In this document: in pieces, positions 10,601 through 20,794 of the stretch | How the letters are laid out: every line of letters begins with the position of its first letter | How positions within the stretch are numbered: position 1 is the first letter of the stretch | From: Viridothelium virens | Taxonomy: Eukaryota; Ascomycota; Dothideomycetes; Trypetheliales; Trypetheliaceae | Direction: 5' to 3' | Assembly (NCBI GenBank): GCA_010094025.1 | Contig: ML991857.1 | Span: 35,499 to 99,498 of the forward strand | Length of the DNA: 64,000 nt | Notes under the pieces: model-generated | The model's database searches: none | The model's input: the letters and a program-made list of their open reading frames with translations, nothing else | Told to the model about the DNA's origin: nothing | Program-made: the position numbers and the translations under genes

Positions 10601-11735
10601 GGCTTACAGGCTTTTACTCACAGATCAGAGTAAGGAAAACGGGAAATGGCAAAATTAAATGAGAGAGAGCAGCTTATAACTAAGACACTTACGAATGATT
10701 CTCTGGGACCGAGCTCAATTAGTGTGCATCATTTTGGCCCTCTTGGCCTTCTTACCATAGCTGAAATCCTCCGACGGGTGCCTATTAGCTGGGGTAAAGG
10801 GGCTTGGCGTAGCGCCACCATTAATGCGGGCTCGTATCTGAGCCCAATGCAGGGTGCTATTTGTGGTGCGACGTCAAGTTCCTCAAAATAATATAGGTGT
10901 GTAAGCAGGGATATTGTCTACAGAGCACAGGCAATGTCGGCAGAATCACTGAACAGCGTGATATCAATCTCTCGCCCGTCCGGGATAAAGGCTTGCAGCC
11001 GTTAGGTATGATCATATGGTTAGAGTAAATCATAGACCAATCGAAAAGTATCGCGAGCTCTGTTGGGTACAGCGTCTTCCAGCGTCTGGTGTCTACAAGT
11101 TGCATGAGTACGGTCTGATTCAAACAATGAAAACCACTGCGTAAGGAGGAAATTTGGAGAATTAAAGAGGAGCTCCTTGGGTTTCGACTCGCCGAGATTC
11201 ATGGGCAAATCTCTTGAAAAGGTTTAAACGACTCCGTTAAAGGATATCATAGACGCTAGAGGCAGGAAGATGCTGTAAATTCACTCCTGTTCAGGAACCA
11301 AAGACCGAGGTATTTAATAGCATGCGATCTAAGAATATAAACTATGAAATTCGCGTGATAGATAAAACGTCTAAATTTCAAGGATGACATGGCGAGGATC
11401 TAGACTTCGCCTTGTAGATAAATTGTAAGGATCAAACCTCAAAGAGTGCGAAAAAAAAAAAAAAAAAGATACCGTATTATAAGCCATATTTACAGATCGA
11501 TATATCCGACTTCAATCGCTCGGTTGGCACCGTCCGTGGATCTCAGCATGTGAATCATCAATAGATCCAACCACGGGTGTGAAACCCCATGCCGTATCTC
11601 CTACGCCTCCGCCATCGTAGAAATTCGGAACCCGTTATTTTCGCCTTGAACGCCGCGGAGACTAAGTGATGAAAATGTGGGTATTTGAGAAAGAAGAGCA
11701 GAAACGAGTAGATTTTGCCTTCAAGGGCTCGAAGG
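10601..11735. other. Intergenic, no supported gene
   Basis: Upstream region of the membrane-protein gene and 3' flank of the Bqt4-like gene. There is a long A-run at about 11451-11467. Short frames show no motif. Confidence 0.55.
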
Positions 11736-13222
11736 TCAACCGAAGAAGTATGGAATCGCCGCGCTGCCCAACAGTTAGCACATGTCGCACTTTCATTGAT
11801 AGAGTCTCCAAGACTTACGCAATAGTGAAAGTTGCAGTCAATCCGATTAGCGCCTTCGATCTGGCCTTCAGCTGTTCGTGTTCCCTCACCGTTATCTTCG
11901 CCTTCTTCTCAGGCCTTGCACTGCTCGATTCTTGGCCCTCTTCTTCAGCTCCGGTGATCTCTTCTGCCTTCCTCTTTCCCTTCCGCCCAGCTCCCTTACC
12001 GCTAACCTTACCGCTATCATTGCTATCGAGCTTTCTCGCCTCCTCCACCATCTCCTTAGCCGTCCGTACCATCTCTTCTGTGTTTTCCGGGAGTGGTAGA
12101 TCTGAATTACCCTTTGGCATCTCCACCTTGACTTTCGTGTTTGTGACTTCTTCGCCGTTTTCGGCAATCGCAACGCTCGTTTCTACGCCCACCTTGACCT
12201 TATCATCGGCGCCGTCGAGAGCGGGCGGGGATTCGGCGATCGCGTCCTGGAGAGCATTGCTTGTTTCCCTAGTGCTGGCGCCGCGCTGACTGCCTTTTGG
12301 CACGCGTGGCTTGCGTGGACTGGCTATCTTGCGACTTGGGGTGGCGATCTTGGTTGGCGACACAGAGCGCCGAGTGCGAGGGCGCGTGGACGTCGACTCT
12401 GGCACATCTGATTTGGGTGACTTGGGCGATCCTGCAGTACCATTGACGTTGGTACGCGTATTTTTCGCCATGCGGAAAATTGGAGGACTGGAGATATTAT
12501 CGGAGGGGCTTTGGTGGACTGGTTCGGGATCGAGAAGAGCTTGGATCCACAATGTCATGGAATACTCGGTGCCAAGCTCAAGCGCTACGTTGCCAAAAGC
12601 AGTCAGAATGAGCCGTGACGAGTTGTATGCTGTAAGCGTGGAATGTAGGGAGCTTACCCTGATCCGGCGGGATCCAAACATTACCCGCGACTTCATCATC
12701 TGCCGTCGTCTTCAAGCTCGTGATATACTTCCGCTCAGCAGCCTCCTCTTCGAGTGATGCCCAGGGAAACGCGGCCTTGAACATGCCTGTCGCACTGAGA
12801 TAACCGTCACTGCTGCGTCTCTGTACACACAAACGCGTGTTAGTCGGAGAAATTCCGCCGATCGCGACTCACGAATCTCATGCGCTTACCATCAGGAAAT
12901 ATGCTTCAGGAAATTTGCGATTAGCCTGCAGCTGGAAAATACCAGTGCCTTTGAGGTCGGCTGGCAGTGGCACGCGAAGATGCGCATAGTCAAAGACGCC
13001 AAGGTTCTCCTTCCTGGTCGCATTCGCTACGCCAACTTGACCGGGTTTCACATCGAGGTTTGTGCTACCAAGGCGACGACGTTCGACGAGGATCTCCACT
13101 GGATTGTGTGTTAGTGTGTGATGCGGAGTTTTCAGGAAGCTGAGGCTGGACTTGCACTGCGGACTGTGCTCAGGCGTGAGAAGCGGGTTGCGCTTGGAAG
13201 GCAGTGTGCGTCTGGCAACCAT
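11736..13222 (-). CDS. bqt4: Bqt4-like inner nuclear membrane protein with APSES/KilA-N-type domain
   Basis: Exons, reading on the minus strand: 13222-12890, 12820-12658, 12584-11819 and 11763-11736, giving about 429 aa. The N-terminal domain has the Bqt4 signature: ILVERRRLG, NLGVFDYAHLRVPLP, then YFLM joined to RRSSDGYLSATGMFKAAFPWAS across intron 1, and AGNVWIPPDQ/ALELG across intron 2. A long disordered, Ser/Lys/Glu-rich middle follows. The last exon is only 28 nt and completes a hydrophobic tail, ALIGLTATFTIA + AAIPYFFG, that fits the C-terminal anchor of Bqt4, which tethers telomeres to the nuclear envelope. The intron before it starts GCGTAAGT: retention ends the protein at once with TAA. 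A further intron within exon 1 (about 13160-13100) is possible because a branch-site-like CTAAC precedes CAG, but its donor is poor. An APSES transcription factor is less likely given the tail anchor. Confidence 0.82.
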
Positions 13223-14245
13223 TGCGAATGTTGGTGATGGACTAGTGGGTGATTGAAGCTGGTGTATTTGATGGTGAGCGGTTCGACTCCGGGAAATTTA
13301 GACTTGGATGCGCCGGCGCGAATTGAGGGTGAGATCCAAGGCCAGTCCCTGGCAAAGAGGATGTCGCAGCACCTAGAGAACCCGATTACACAGGTCAAAA
13401 GGGAAGCGAGGGCAACTCGATATGGCAAATGTGGAGATGGATCGATAAGAATGATGGTGACGATGGAAGTCGAGCTTATGCGATGAAAGGGTGGAAGTGG
13501 CAGGGTGTCCCCAGCCCATCAGAGCCAGTGTCCGTGTGTCCCTCCACCGCTGAGCTGGCCCGCAGTAGGAAGTGTAATTACCTTAGCACCTTAGTCTAAT
13601 ACACCCACTCCGTACCTAGACGTATTGGGGCAAGTGGGTGGCTGGGATGAGATGATCGATGGAGGAAGCAGTTGAAGATGGCTGGCATCCTTCGGTGCTT
13701 CCTCTATATTCTGTCTTTCTCAACGTGATCAATGCAATGATGAATGATAAGCACATAGAAAGATTTTCTGCTGCGACTCCGTCTACAAGGCAAGCTATTG
13801 CAGCATAACTAATAGGTGTTCAGCCAACCTCGTTTAATTGCCAACTGCCAGCTCGACGAGATAGTAACCCATCGTGCTCGAGTGGACCCATCGCATGTTT
13901 CACTCTCAGACGGACTCACATGAAAAGGGTAAAAGCACAACAGGGAGGGAATACCTGTGCAGCATTTGTGAGCAGGGCGTGGCTTGGTGTTGTCCTTGAA
14001 AAGTGCTTAAGATGACTTTCGCTCGCCAAGCGGTGAGCCTCGTCGCACTCGCCTCGTCGCCTCTAAGCACTTCACCAACCCCACCAAACCCCATTCACTC
14101 CCTACCCATATTCTGTACTCTGTGTCCGTATTCTACTCCCGTAATTCTCTTCTGCCCAGCCTTGGCACACAGTCCAACCTGCGCAGCAAATTTCTGCCCA
14201 CACGGTCAACCTCAAATCTCTTGAGCCCGTAGGCTTCTCATCATC
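13223..14245. other. Divergent promoter region, bqt4-like / RhoGDI
   Basis: About 1 kb between head-to-head genes. Short frames at 13253-13486 and 13906-14094 carry no motif. I see no clear regulatory box beyond pyrimidine-rich tracts ahead of the RhoGDI ATG. Confidence 0.55.
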
Positions 14246-17200
14246 ATGTCTGCCGACCATCACGAGGACGATCTCGCTGTGGAGGGCACGGCTGGGTTCA
14301 AAGTCGGCGAGAAGAAAACAATCGATGAGTACCAAAAACTAGGTAAGTCATATTGGCTGCACCGGAATTCAAGGAAGAGCATCCACTCCATCCTCTGGAG
14401 ACGCGATAAGACGACTACGATTGGCGCGTGTGATTGGATCTGGATTTTGGACTCTGGTACCGCCCAAAGGTTGCACAACCAACCTAGGAAACTTCGACCT
14501 ACCATCCACCATAGATTATTACTTGACGTGCAAAGTTCCATTTGTTTCCTTGCACTATGACGAGAAAAGCACAATTCTTACTCTCCTGGTCCACGCCACC
14601 CTATTTTGGAGACATTCATCGTTGGCCTTGCCAGCGAACTACTCTTCTGGAAACAATAGAAGGTTCCAAGCTTGTGAAGATGGCTCTCAACAGTGAGTGC
14701 GGACATTTGCCAAATTGCTAGGAGTCCAACTGATCCCTCTTCTGATCTCTCCTTCGTTCTTCCTGATACCCTCGAAACTCCTTCCTGTCAACTTGGGAGT
14801 CTTCGTGCCGTAGATCAGACTATATCACAGTGGAAGACGTTGGACCAGAATCCAAATCCTCCATTTATTTTCGAGCTTTACCGGTGTACTTCTACGTGGA
14901 CTCATTCTCCAAGTGTTGTTCTACGGCACACCACGATAACATTTGCCAGTGTTAGCTTGGACAGCGATTATACTTACCTTCGAAATCGAACCAGTTGGAT
15001 TTGTGTCCTTTGAGCTCTACTGGTGGTCCTCCATTGCTTACTCTCAAGGCCTGCGTATCGAATCCACCACATTCATCCGCACACTACAGTACCTTCTTGT
15101 CTTATAATTTTAACGAGCATCACTACGTTGCGAGCTTGGAAGAGCCGGTCTCTATTTCGGCAGACTAGCTTCCGTCTTGTACAAGACGCTCGAAAATGGC
15201 CCCCAGTACCGATGACCATGCGCAAGATCCAATGCCGGGCCCTTCATCATCCCGTCGATATCGACTTCCAGACCTTGAGCTCGGATCTGCGGACTTGAAA
15301 TCGCCGTCGGCTATTGCATCTGACAACCCAGAGAAAGACCAAGCCAATGATTCTTACGTTTGGCATGATGCTCAGGAGGAAATGGCTGGAAATTCTGGAG
15401 ACAAACTCAACCGTCTTGCACTTGCTAGACATCAGACCAAGCTGCCCTTACCCTCTAAAGAAATTCCCGAACATGAGCTTGCACGTTTTCGGTCCGCACG
15501 TTCCTCCAGATGCTTTCACAACGCACAAGAGTTTGACATCATGTCCAAAAATTTCTTTGACAGGCAACCAAGACTCAACCTGAGATACAAGGCGCCGTCT
15601 GAGAATTTGAGAGGCTCGGACGCACAAAGTATTCAGACATTTCAGACCACGCCCAATGCTTATTTCCTTCCAAATGCAATGTCCATTCCTCCACATATTG
15701 ACTGGATCACTCATGCCAGAAGGTCCTGTGGACCGGTGCGATCTGAACCTTCTTTATATGAGGGGCTGTCTGCTTCTCAAGGGCTTGACCATTTGTCGGA
15801 CACTGCACTTGCTCAGATGAGTGAATTCCATAAACAAGTCTACCACTCGTTATCGAAGCATATTGCGGAAAAGCAGTCAGGCCCGACAGCAGGCTCAAAC
15901 GAATACGATCCTTCACATCAATCCTCAGCCAACGACAATCATCTCAGGAAAGACAGCAGATGGAACGAGAAGCCTCCCTCTCCGTACGTCCAAGGCGGCC
16001 AGCCGATGCAGCAGCCAGGACAACATTCTATGTTGTGCGAGGATCGTATCAACGACAGGACAGTATCGAATTTGGAAGATGCTTCATTTCCTTTTCCAGA
16101 GGCACCTGGTGACCAAAGCTCCTCCAAAGCCGGAAAGCTACCCCTGTCTAACACTGACTCCTCAGAGCAAGCTGCTCGCCAATATTCTGTTGGTATCGAA
16201 GAAGCCACTTCTTCAGTGAACCTAGCGGAAAGCCCCAAAGCTCGCTTGATCCACAATTATCGGCCAACGTATTCACGCTCTTCCAATAAATCTTATGACA
16301 GGAATTGCTTCAAAGCAGTCGCGGAAGAAAGCCGGGAATCCAATACGCGAAGTGAAGTTGCTGAAGGAAGCGCAACGGATCAGCCAAAACTTGTTCCATA
16401 CGGAACTGCGACTGGATACTTCGCTTATGATTCACGGAAGCCCCCTCGACCAACTATGCATCGCGGACCAGACAGTTCCGGTTCCGCCAACAGTTTCAAT
16501 GCAAAAAAATTCACCTCGAAAGGTGTATATATGAGGGGTGCTCTTGGCGTACCGTCTCACTTGAAGCAATCGAAGCCGAAAAGTGAGGGGAAAGATTCAT
16601 CTGCTCCAGACGATGGCGAGCAGCAAAGAGGGACTGACAATGATCAGCCTCCAGATCCTTCTGAAACCAATGCAAGTGCAGTTCCGGCCAAATCGCCCAA
16701 AGGGAAGCCAAAGAAACCAATTGGCATTACTATTGAAGAGCCTAGAGTCAAACCCTCGAAATCTTGGAGGTACTCAGAAGCCTTTACACAGATGAAGAAG
16801 CATGAGGCCGGACTGAGAAAATTGGTTGCGAAGTTGGCGAGAAAGCCCTCAGTAGACGGTAAGCAAAGCACTGACATGGGGTCTAAGTTGACCAAGACCC
16901 GATCGCCATACCCGGACGAAAACGTCAAGTCTGGGAGGGTCCCTCTTTTAGCTAAGAAGCTTTCTTCCAAAGTATTGAGGAGAAAGAGCAGTCCGGACTT
17001 ACAATTACATGTTCACCCGGCAGAGAGAGTTCCGCCACCTCCAAGTGCCAACGATGGAAACGCGGCTTCAGATATCAACAACAACAGCAGTATAGAGCTC
17101 ATCCGAATCCGGAGCAAGGACCCTCAAGGACGCCCATGTAAACCCAAGTCCAGAGCATGAGTACTGACGCGTGGTATCTCCTGCAGATCAGAACGACGAG

Positions 17201-18001
17201 TCCCTGCGGAAGTGGAAGGAAAGTCTCGGGCTCGGCACAGGCGAAGACATCAGCGACTCGAGCGATCCACGCCGCGTCATCATCAAGAGCTTGGGACTCG
17301 AGGTTAGCATTTTCCCAGTCCCCTCCTCTCTCTTTCTGCTCCTTTGCCCCCCCCCAAACCCGTTCCTACACACTTCCCTTTCACAGACGACTCTGGAAAT
17401 TGATGTGAGCTAATGCATGCCGCCATGGCGGGTTTCTACTGCAGGTCGAAGGCCGCCCTGACATCATCATCGACCTCACGGGCCCCGGAGCCGTCGAGGC
17501 GCTCAAAGAGAAGCCCTTCACCATCAAAGAAGGCGCCAACTTTCGAATGAAGGCGACGTTCAAGGTGCAGCACCAGATCCTGTCCGGGCTGAAGTACGTG
17601 CAGAATGTCAAGCGGGGGGTCATCAGCAACAAGATGCAGGAGATGATCGGGTCGTACTCGCCCAATACGAAGGAGAAGCCGATCTATGAGAAGAAGTGTG
17701 AGTTTTGTCGGTTCCTTTTTTTTTTCTTCTTCTTTGTGGGAGACTATGATGATTTCCACGGCCTCGTTGGCGGTTGCGACGAGGCGCGGCATGGAATACC
17801 GAAGGCAGAGTTCTTGCTCGTGCTTTATGAAGTCTCGAATAAACATGGCTGATACCCCTGCTCTCTGTAGTTGAATCCGAAACGGCTCCTTCTGGTATGA
17901 TCGGGCGCGGCCACTACAACGCTGTCAGTAGATTCATCGATGACGATAAGCACGTGCATCTCCAATTCGAGTGGAGCTTTGACGTTAAAAAGGACTGGTG
18001 A
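14246..18001 (+). CDS. rdi1: Rho GDP-dissociation inhibitor (RhoGDI) with a giant first intron
   Basis: Four exons: 14246-14342, 17187-17302, 17445-17697, 17871-18001, giving 198 aa, the normal size. Exon 1 encodes the typical N-terminus (MSADHHEDDL, then GFKVGEKKTIDEYQKL). Exon 2 starts DQNDESLRKWKESLGLG and ends KSLGLE. Exon 3 starts VEGRPDIIIDL and carries the immunoglobulin-like fold, including the YVQNVKR strand. Exon 4 ends FEWSFDVKKDW. The protein extracts prenylated Rho/Rac/Cdc42 GTPases from membranes and keeps them inactive in the cytosol. Intron 1 (14343-17186, 2,844 nt) is exceptionally long for a fungus and contains a 654-codon ORF on the same strand. Splice phases agree throughout (GTAAGT donor, CTGCAG acceptor for intron 1), so the split is real unless the assembly is wrong. 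Confidence 0.92.
15196..17160 (+). CDS. Disordered 654-aa protein nested inside RhoGDI intron 1
   Basis: A single open frame of 654 codons from ATG 15196 to TGA 17158-17160, wholly inside the 2.8-kb first intron of the RhoGDI gene and on the same strand. It stops 26 nt before the RhoGDI exon 2. The protein is Ser/Pro/Lys/Asp-rich and mostly disordered. It has two denser patches: LNLRYKAPSENLRG (about residue 130) and a basic helix-prone stretch around EAFTQMKKHEAGLRKLVAKL (about 525-550). I recognise no domain, signal peptide or membrane segment. The frame is far too long for chance at this base composition. It could have its own promoter in the ~850 nt of intron upstream, or be made from an alternative RhoGDI transcript. 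Confidence 0.7.
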   Translation: MAPSTDDHAQDPMPGPSSSRRYRLPDLELGSADLKSPSAIASDNPEKDQANDSYVWHDAQEEMAGNSGDKLNRLALARHQTKLPLPSKEIPEHELARFRSARSSRCFHNAQEFDIMSKNFFDRQPRLNLRYKAPSENLRGSDAQSIQTFQTTPNAYFLPNAMSIPPHIDWITHARRSCGPVRSEPSLYEGLSASQGLDHLSDTALAQMSEFHKQVYHSLSKHIAEKQSGPTAGSNEYDPSHQSSANDNHLRKDSRWNEKPPSPYVQGGQPMQQPGQHSMLCEDRINDRTVSNLEDASFPFPEAPGDQSSSKAGKLPLSNTDSSEQAARQYSVGIEEATSSVNLAESPKARLIHNYRPTYSRSSNKSYDRNCFKAVAEESRESNTRSEVAEGSATDQPKLVPYGTATGYFAYDSRKPPRPTMHRGPDSSGSANSFNAKKFTSKGVYMRGALGVPSHLKQSKPKSEGKDSSAPDDGEQQRGTDNDQPPDPSETNASAVPAKSPKGKPKKPIGITIEEPRVKPSKSWRYSEAFTQMKKHEAGLRKLVAKLARKPSVDGKQSTDMGSKLTKTRSPYPDENVKSGRVPLLAKKLSSKVLRRKSSPDLQLHVHPAERVPPPPSANDGNAASDINNNSSIELIRIRSKDPQGRPCKPKSRA

Positions 18002-18530
18002 TGACGGGACAAAATTGGAGAAGCTGGAGTATTTGTGCTTGTGAAGGTGGCCGTAAGTTGCTATGCGTTGCGTTGAGATGTTGCTGGATGGCGTGATGGT
18101 TGACTCGTGTGAGACGGAGGTTGGCTATCGTTGAGCAGCGCTGATATCGTACAACTTAATACTGGTTCTTGTCTCAAACTCGTCAAGCTATTTCACGACA
18201 TGGACTTAAGGCTGCGATATTGATGGGTGTGATGAAAGCTCAATAATCACCCATGCAAGTACGCGTGAGGCTCCTTCGAAAGACTCAACTATGATGAACT
18301 GGCAACCAAAATTGCTACTTTAATGTCGGGATTATGGAGTTAGCGGCGTGTGGAATAGCTAGTCAAATGTCCAACCACAGCAAATATTCTATTAAGGCGG
18401 AAGAAATGTAGCTGATTGTATCATTGATTCCTTTATCGCATAACAAGTAGCACTAACATCATTGTGAAGACCTCATATCCCTCTGTGTAGTCAAGACCAC
18501 TACCTAATACCAACCTCCTCCCATGGTCAG
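18002..18530. other. Convergent 3' region, RhoGDI / thioredoxin
   Basis: Tail-to-tail space of about 530 bp. It must hold both polyadenylation regions; AT-rich patches occur at 18370-18470. No gene seen. Confidence 0.6.
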
Positions 18531-19193
18531 CTACTCAGCCTTCGTAGGCTCCCCTCCCTCCGTCTCGACCTCCTTCTTGATGGCGGCCTCGAGCACCTTC
18601 GGGTTGGCGCCGACGACCTCGGCCACCTTCTCGCCATTCCGGAACAGGATGAAGGTCGGCATGGCCCGGATGCCGAGCTCCTGCGCGACGTCGGGGACCT
18701 CGTCGACGTCGAGCTTGTAGAAGGCGGCGGTGGGGTAGGTGTCGGAGAACCTGAAGAACGACGCACCAGCGGTTAGCATTTTGAAATGTATAATTGAAGT
18801 ATATAGGGAAAGAGAGAGGGGGGAAGGGAGAGATTGAGAAGAAGCTTACTTGACAACTTGCGGCGCGATGATCTTGCAAGGCCCACACCAGGTTGCGAAG
18901 CAGTCGAGCACAATCAGCTTATCTTTCTGTGCAAGGACCTCGTCAAATTCGGTCTTTCTGTGTAAATGCGCAGGTCCGTTAGCCGGTGTTCTCCTCAAGA
19001 TGGCGCTGCTGCTTCTTTGATGGTCGACATACTTGCTGAGATTGTGGACCCCCTCTTTACCCATGATGGCGTGGAACTGGCGAATCCCCTGATAGATTGG
19101 TTTCTGAGTAGATAGTGTTGTGGAAGTTGAACCTCGCGCGGTGGTTCTTGTAGCTTGGAATAGACTTCGGCGTAGAACTTGAGGACTGAGCAT
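18531..19193 (-). CDS. Thioredoxin, possibly with mitochondrial and cytosolic forms
   Basis: Exons 19193-19033, 18957-18850, 18750-18531; 162 aa from the first good ATG. The catalytic WCGPC is at about residues 77-81 within [17 protein letters not shown]; the cis-Pro segment [17 protein letters not shown] follows. Both introns fall in the usual phases (NLSK/KTEF and VVK/FSDT). The N-terminal ~43 residues are Arg/Ser/Thr-rich, lack acidic residues and look like a mitochondrial presequence. An in-frame ATG at residue 44 (MGKEGVHNL) would give a normal cytosolic thioredoxin of 119 aa. The acidic tail ([13 protein letters not shown]) is slightly longer than usual. It reduces protein disulphides with NADPH-thioredoxin reductase. 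Confidence 0.92.
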
Positions 19194-20794
19194 GAAAGGG
19201 AGGCGGGTTAGCTGGAGGGACGGAGGCTTGATATAACACAAGGCAGGTAAAACAGAACGTTCAGGAATGGGATAGTGGAATTGAGGAGAGTGATAAATAG
19301 AGAAAGGTTGTGTAAGCAGAGGATGCGGGTATTTGAATTGAGTGGCAGGAATTGATTATTCAACCAGGACGGATGATGTGGTGATGTGGTGATGTGTTGA
19401 TGGGTGGGATGCCGCGATCAAGGGCAGCGAGAAATTCGCCATTCGCCCTCGGCCCTTGCTCGGCCGGCATTTGGTGGCGGGGCAAATGGCTGTGCTCAGC
19501 ATCGAGAGAGAATTTAAGAGAGCTTGAATGACAAGGGGGAATTTGAATAAGGACACACCTTGTCTGACTTGGTCGTTAATCAATACTTGCGAGCAAGTTG
19601 GGCAAGGTCTAGATGTTTAAACATGTGAGCGCTCTCCAGCGTGGACCGGATTTGGAATCGCTTTTGTCAGCAGCAGGCTGGCTCACTATTTACCTAATCC
19701 ACTCGCCCTCTTGGGCCGCCGATGACGTTCATCGAAAACGACAAAGACGCGGGAAGAGCATTTGGCCTATAGGAATTGAGCTGGAGCAACATTTGCTTCT
19801 TCCCTGAGACGGATTGTTATCTCTGCATGTCAGACTCCTTGCATGTGCTACAAGACTCAATCAAAGCCAAATTGCTTTTCGCTGCCTTTGCATTCATACT
19901 GTCTGCTTGCTAAGAATGCTATCTGATCAATCTGCTGTCGAAACAGAACATTGTTCTAACAGGCACTTGTATTCCTCCATTGGGGTCTCGCCGACCAAAC
20001 ATTTCAAAAGATCAGAAAATCAAGTGTCAAGAGTAGCGACTGCAAGACCACCTCTATTGCGTGAAGTAGGTCATTTGGTATCATCCGTTCCGTGCATCCC
20101 ATGTAGGATTATACATGTAAGCCGACAATCAATTCAGGCGCTCCCAAGAAATCGGCGAAAATAACAGCAACAAAATGTGGTATAGAGTAGTGTTACACTC
20201 CAGTGCGCCAAACAAACCAGTGAAAGCCTCGAAAACCGACCGTAACCGCCCGAGCGTCGTAGGGTAGATCTAGTAATTCAGTTTGTGCCAACGTAAAGAT
20301 ACTAAGTGAGCCCGATTCAAATTATGGGATTGTCTTCGTAGAAATATGTGATGTGAGTCCAGATGCGGGGCTGCTTTGAGTCGTCGGGGGGAAAGTGAGA
20401 ATTAAAACTGTAGAGGGCGCGCTACATCAACCTCCAGGAGGCAGAGACAACGCAGTATCCACTAGGCCAGGACCATTCAAGGAGCGTAAGACCATGTAAT
20501 AGATGCCAGACGAGCAAGTTCGCAACACAGAAGGAAAGAAATAAGAACAGCCAAACTAAGGAAATTGTAAAGAGTGACTTGATCACCGTGGCATATGGCA
20601 AGATCGTAGGTTCGTTTTGACAAAGGAAAGATAGATGAGCACGTAGATAAGGAAAATTCAAGGAGTGTGGTGTCTGGCTAAATGAAAGTCTTTTATGGTC
20701 TTTGCCCAATCATGGTCCAAGCCTCGTAGAGAAGTATTCATCCCGCTACTCTTGTATGGTCTTCGTAGCGCCCTCGATGAATAGACCGTAGCTC
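19194..20794. other. Intergenic 1.6 kb, no supported gene
   Basis: Upstream of thioredoxin and downstream of the large disordered protein. A 95-codon minus-strand frame at 20422-20709 has one hydrophobic stretch but lies in the likely 3' untranslated region of its neighbour; I do not call it. GATGTGGTGATGTG-type short repeats occur at 19371-19395. Confidence 0.5.

Noticed and set aside
20422-20709. 95-codon minus-strand frame with one hydrophobic segment
   Set aside because: It lies in the likely 3' untranslated region of the 929-aa gene and has no recognisable motif.
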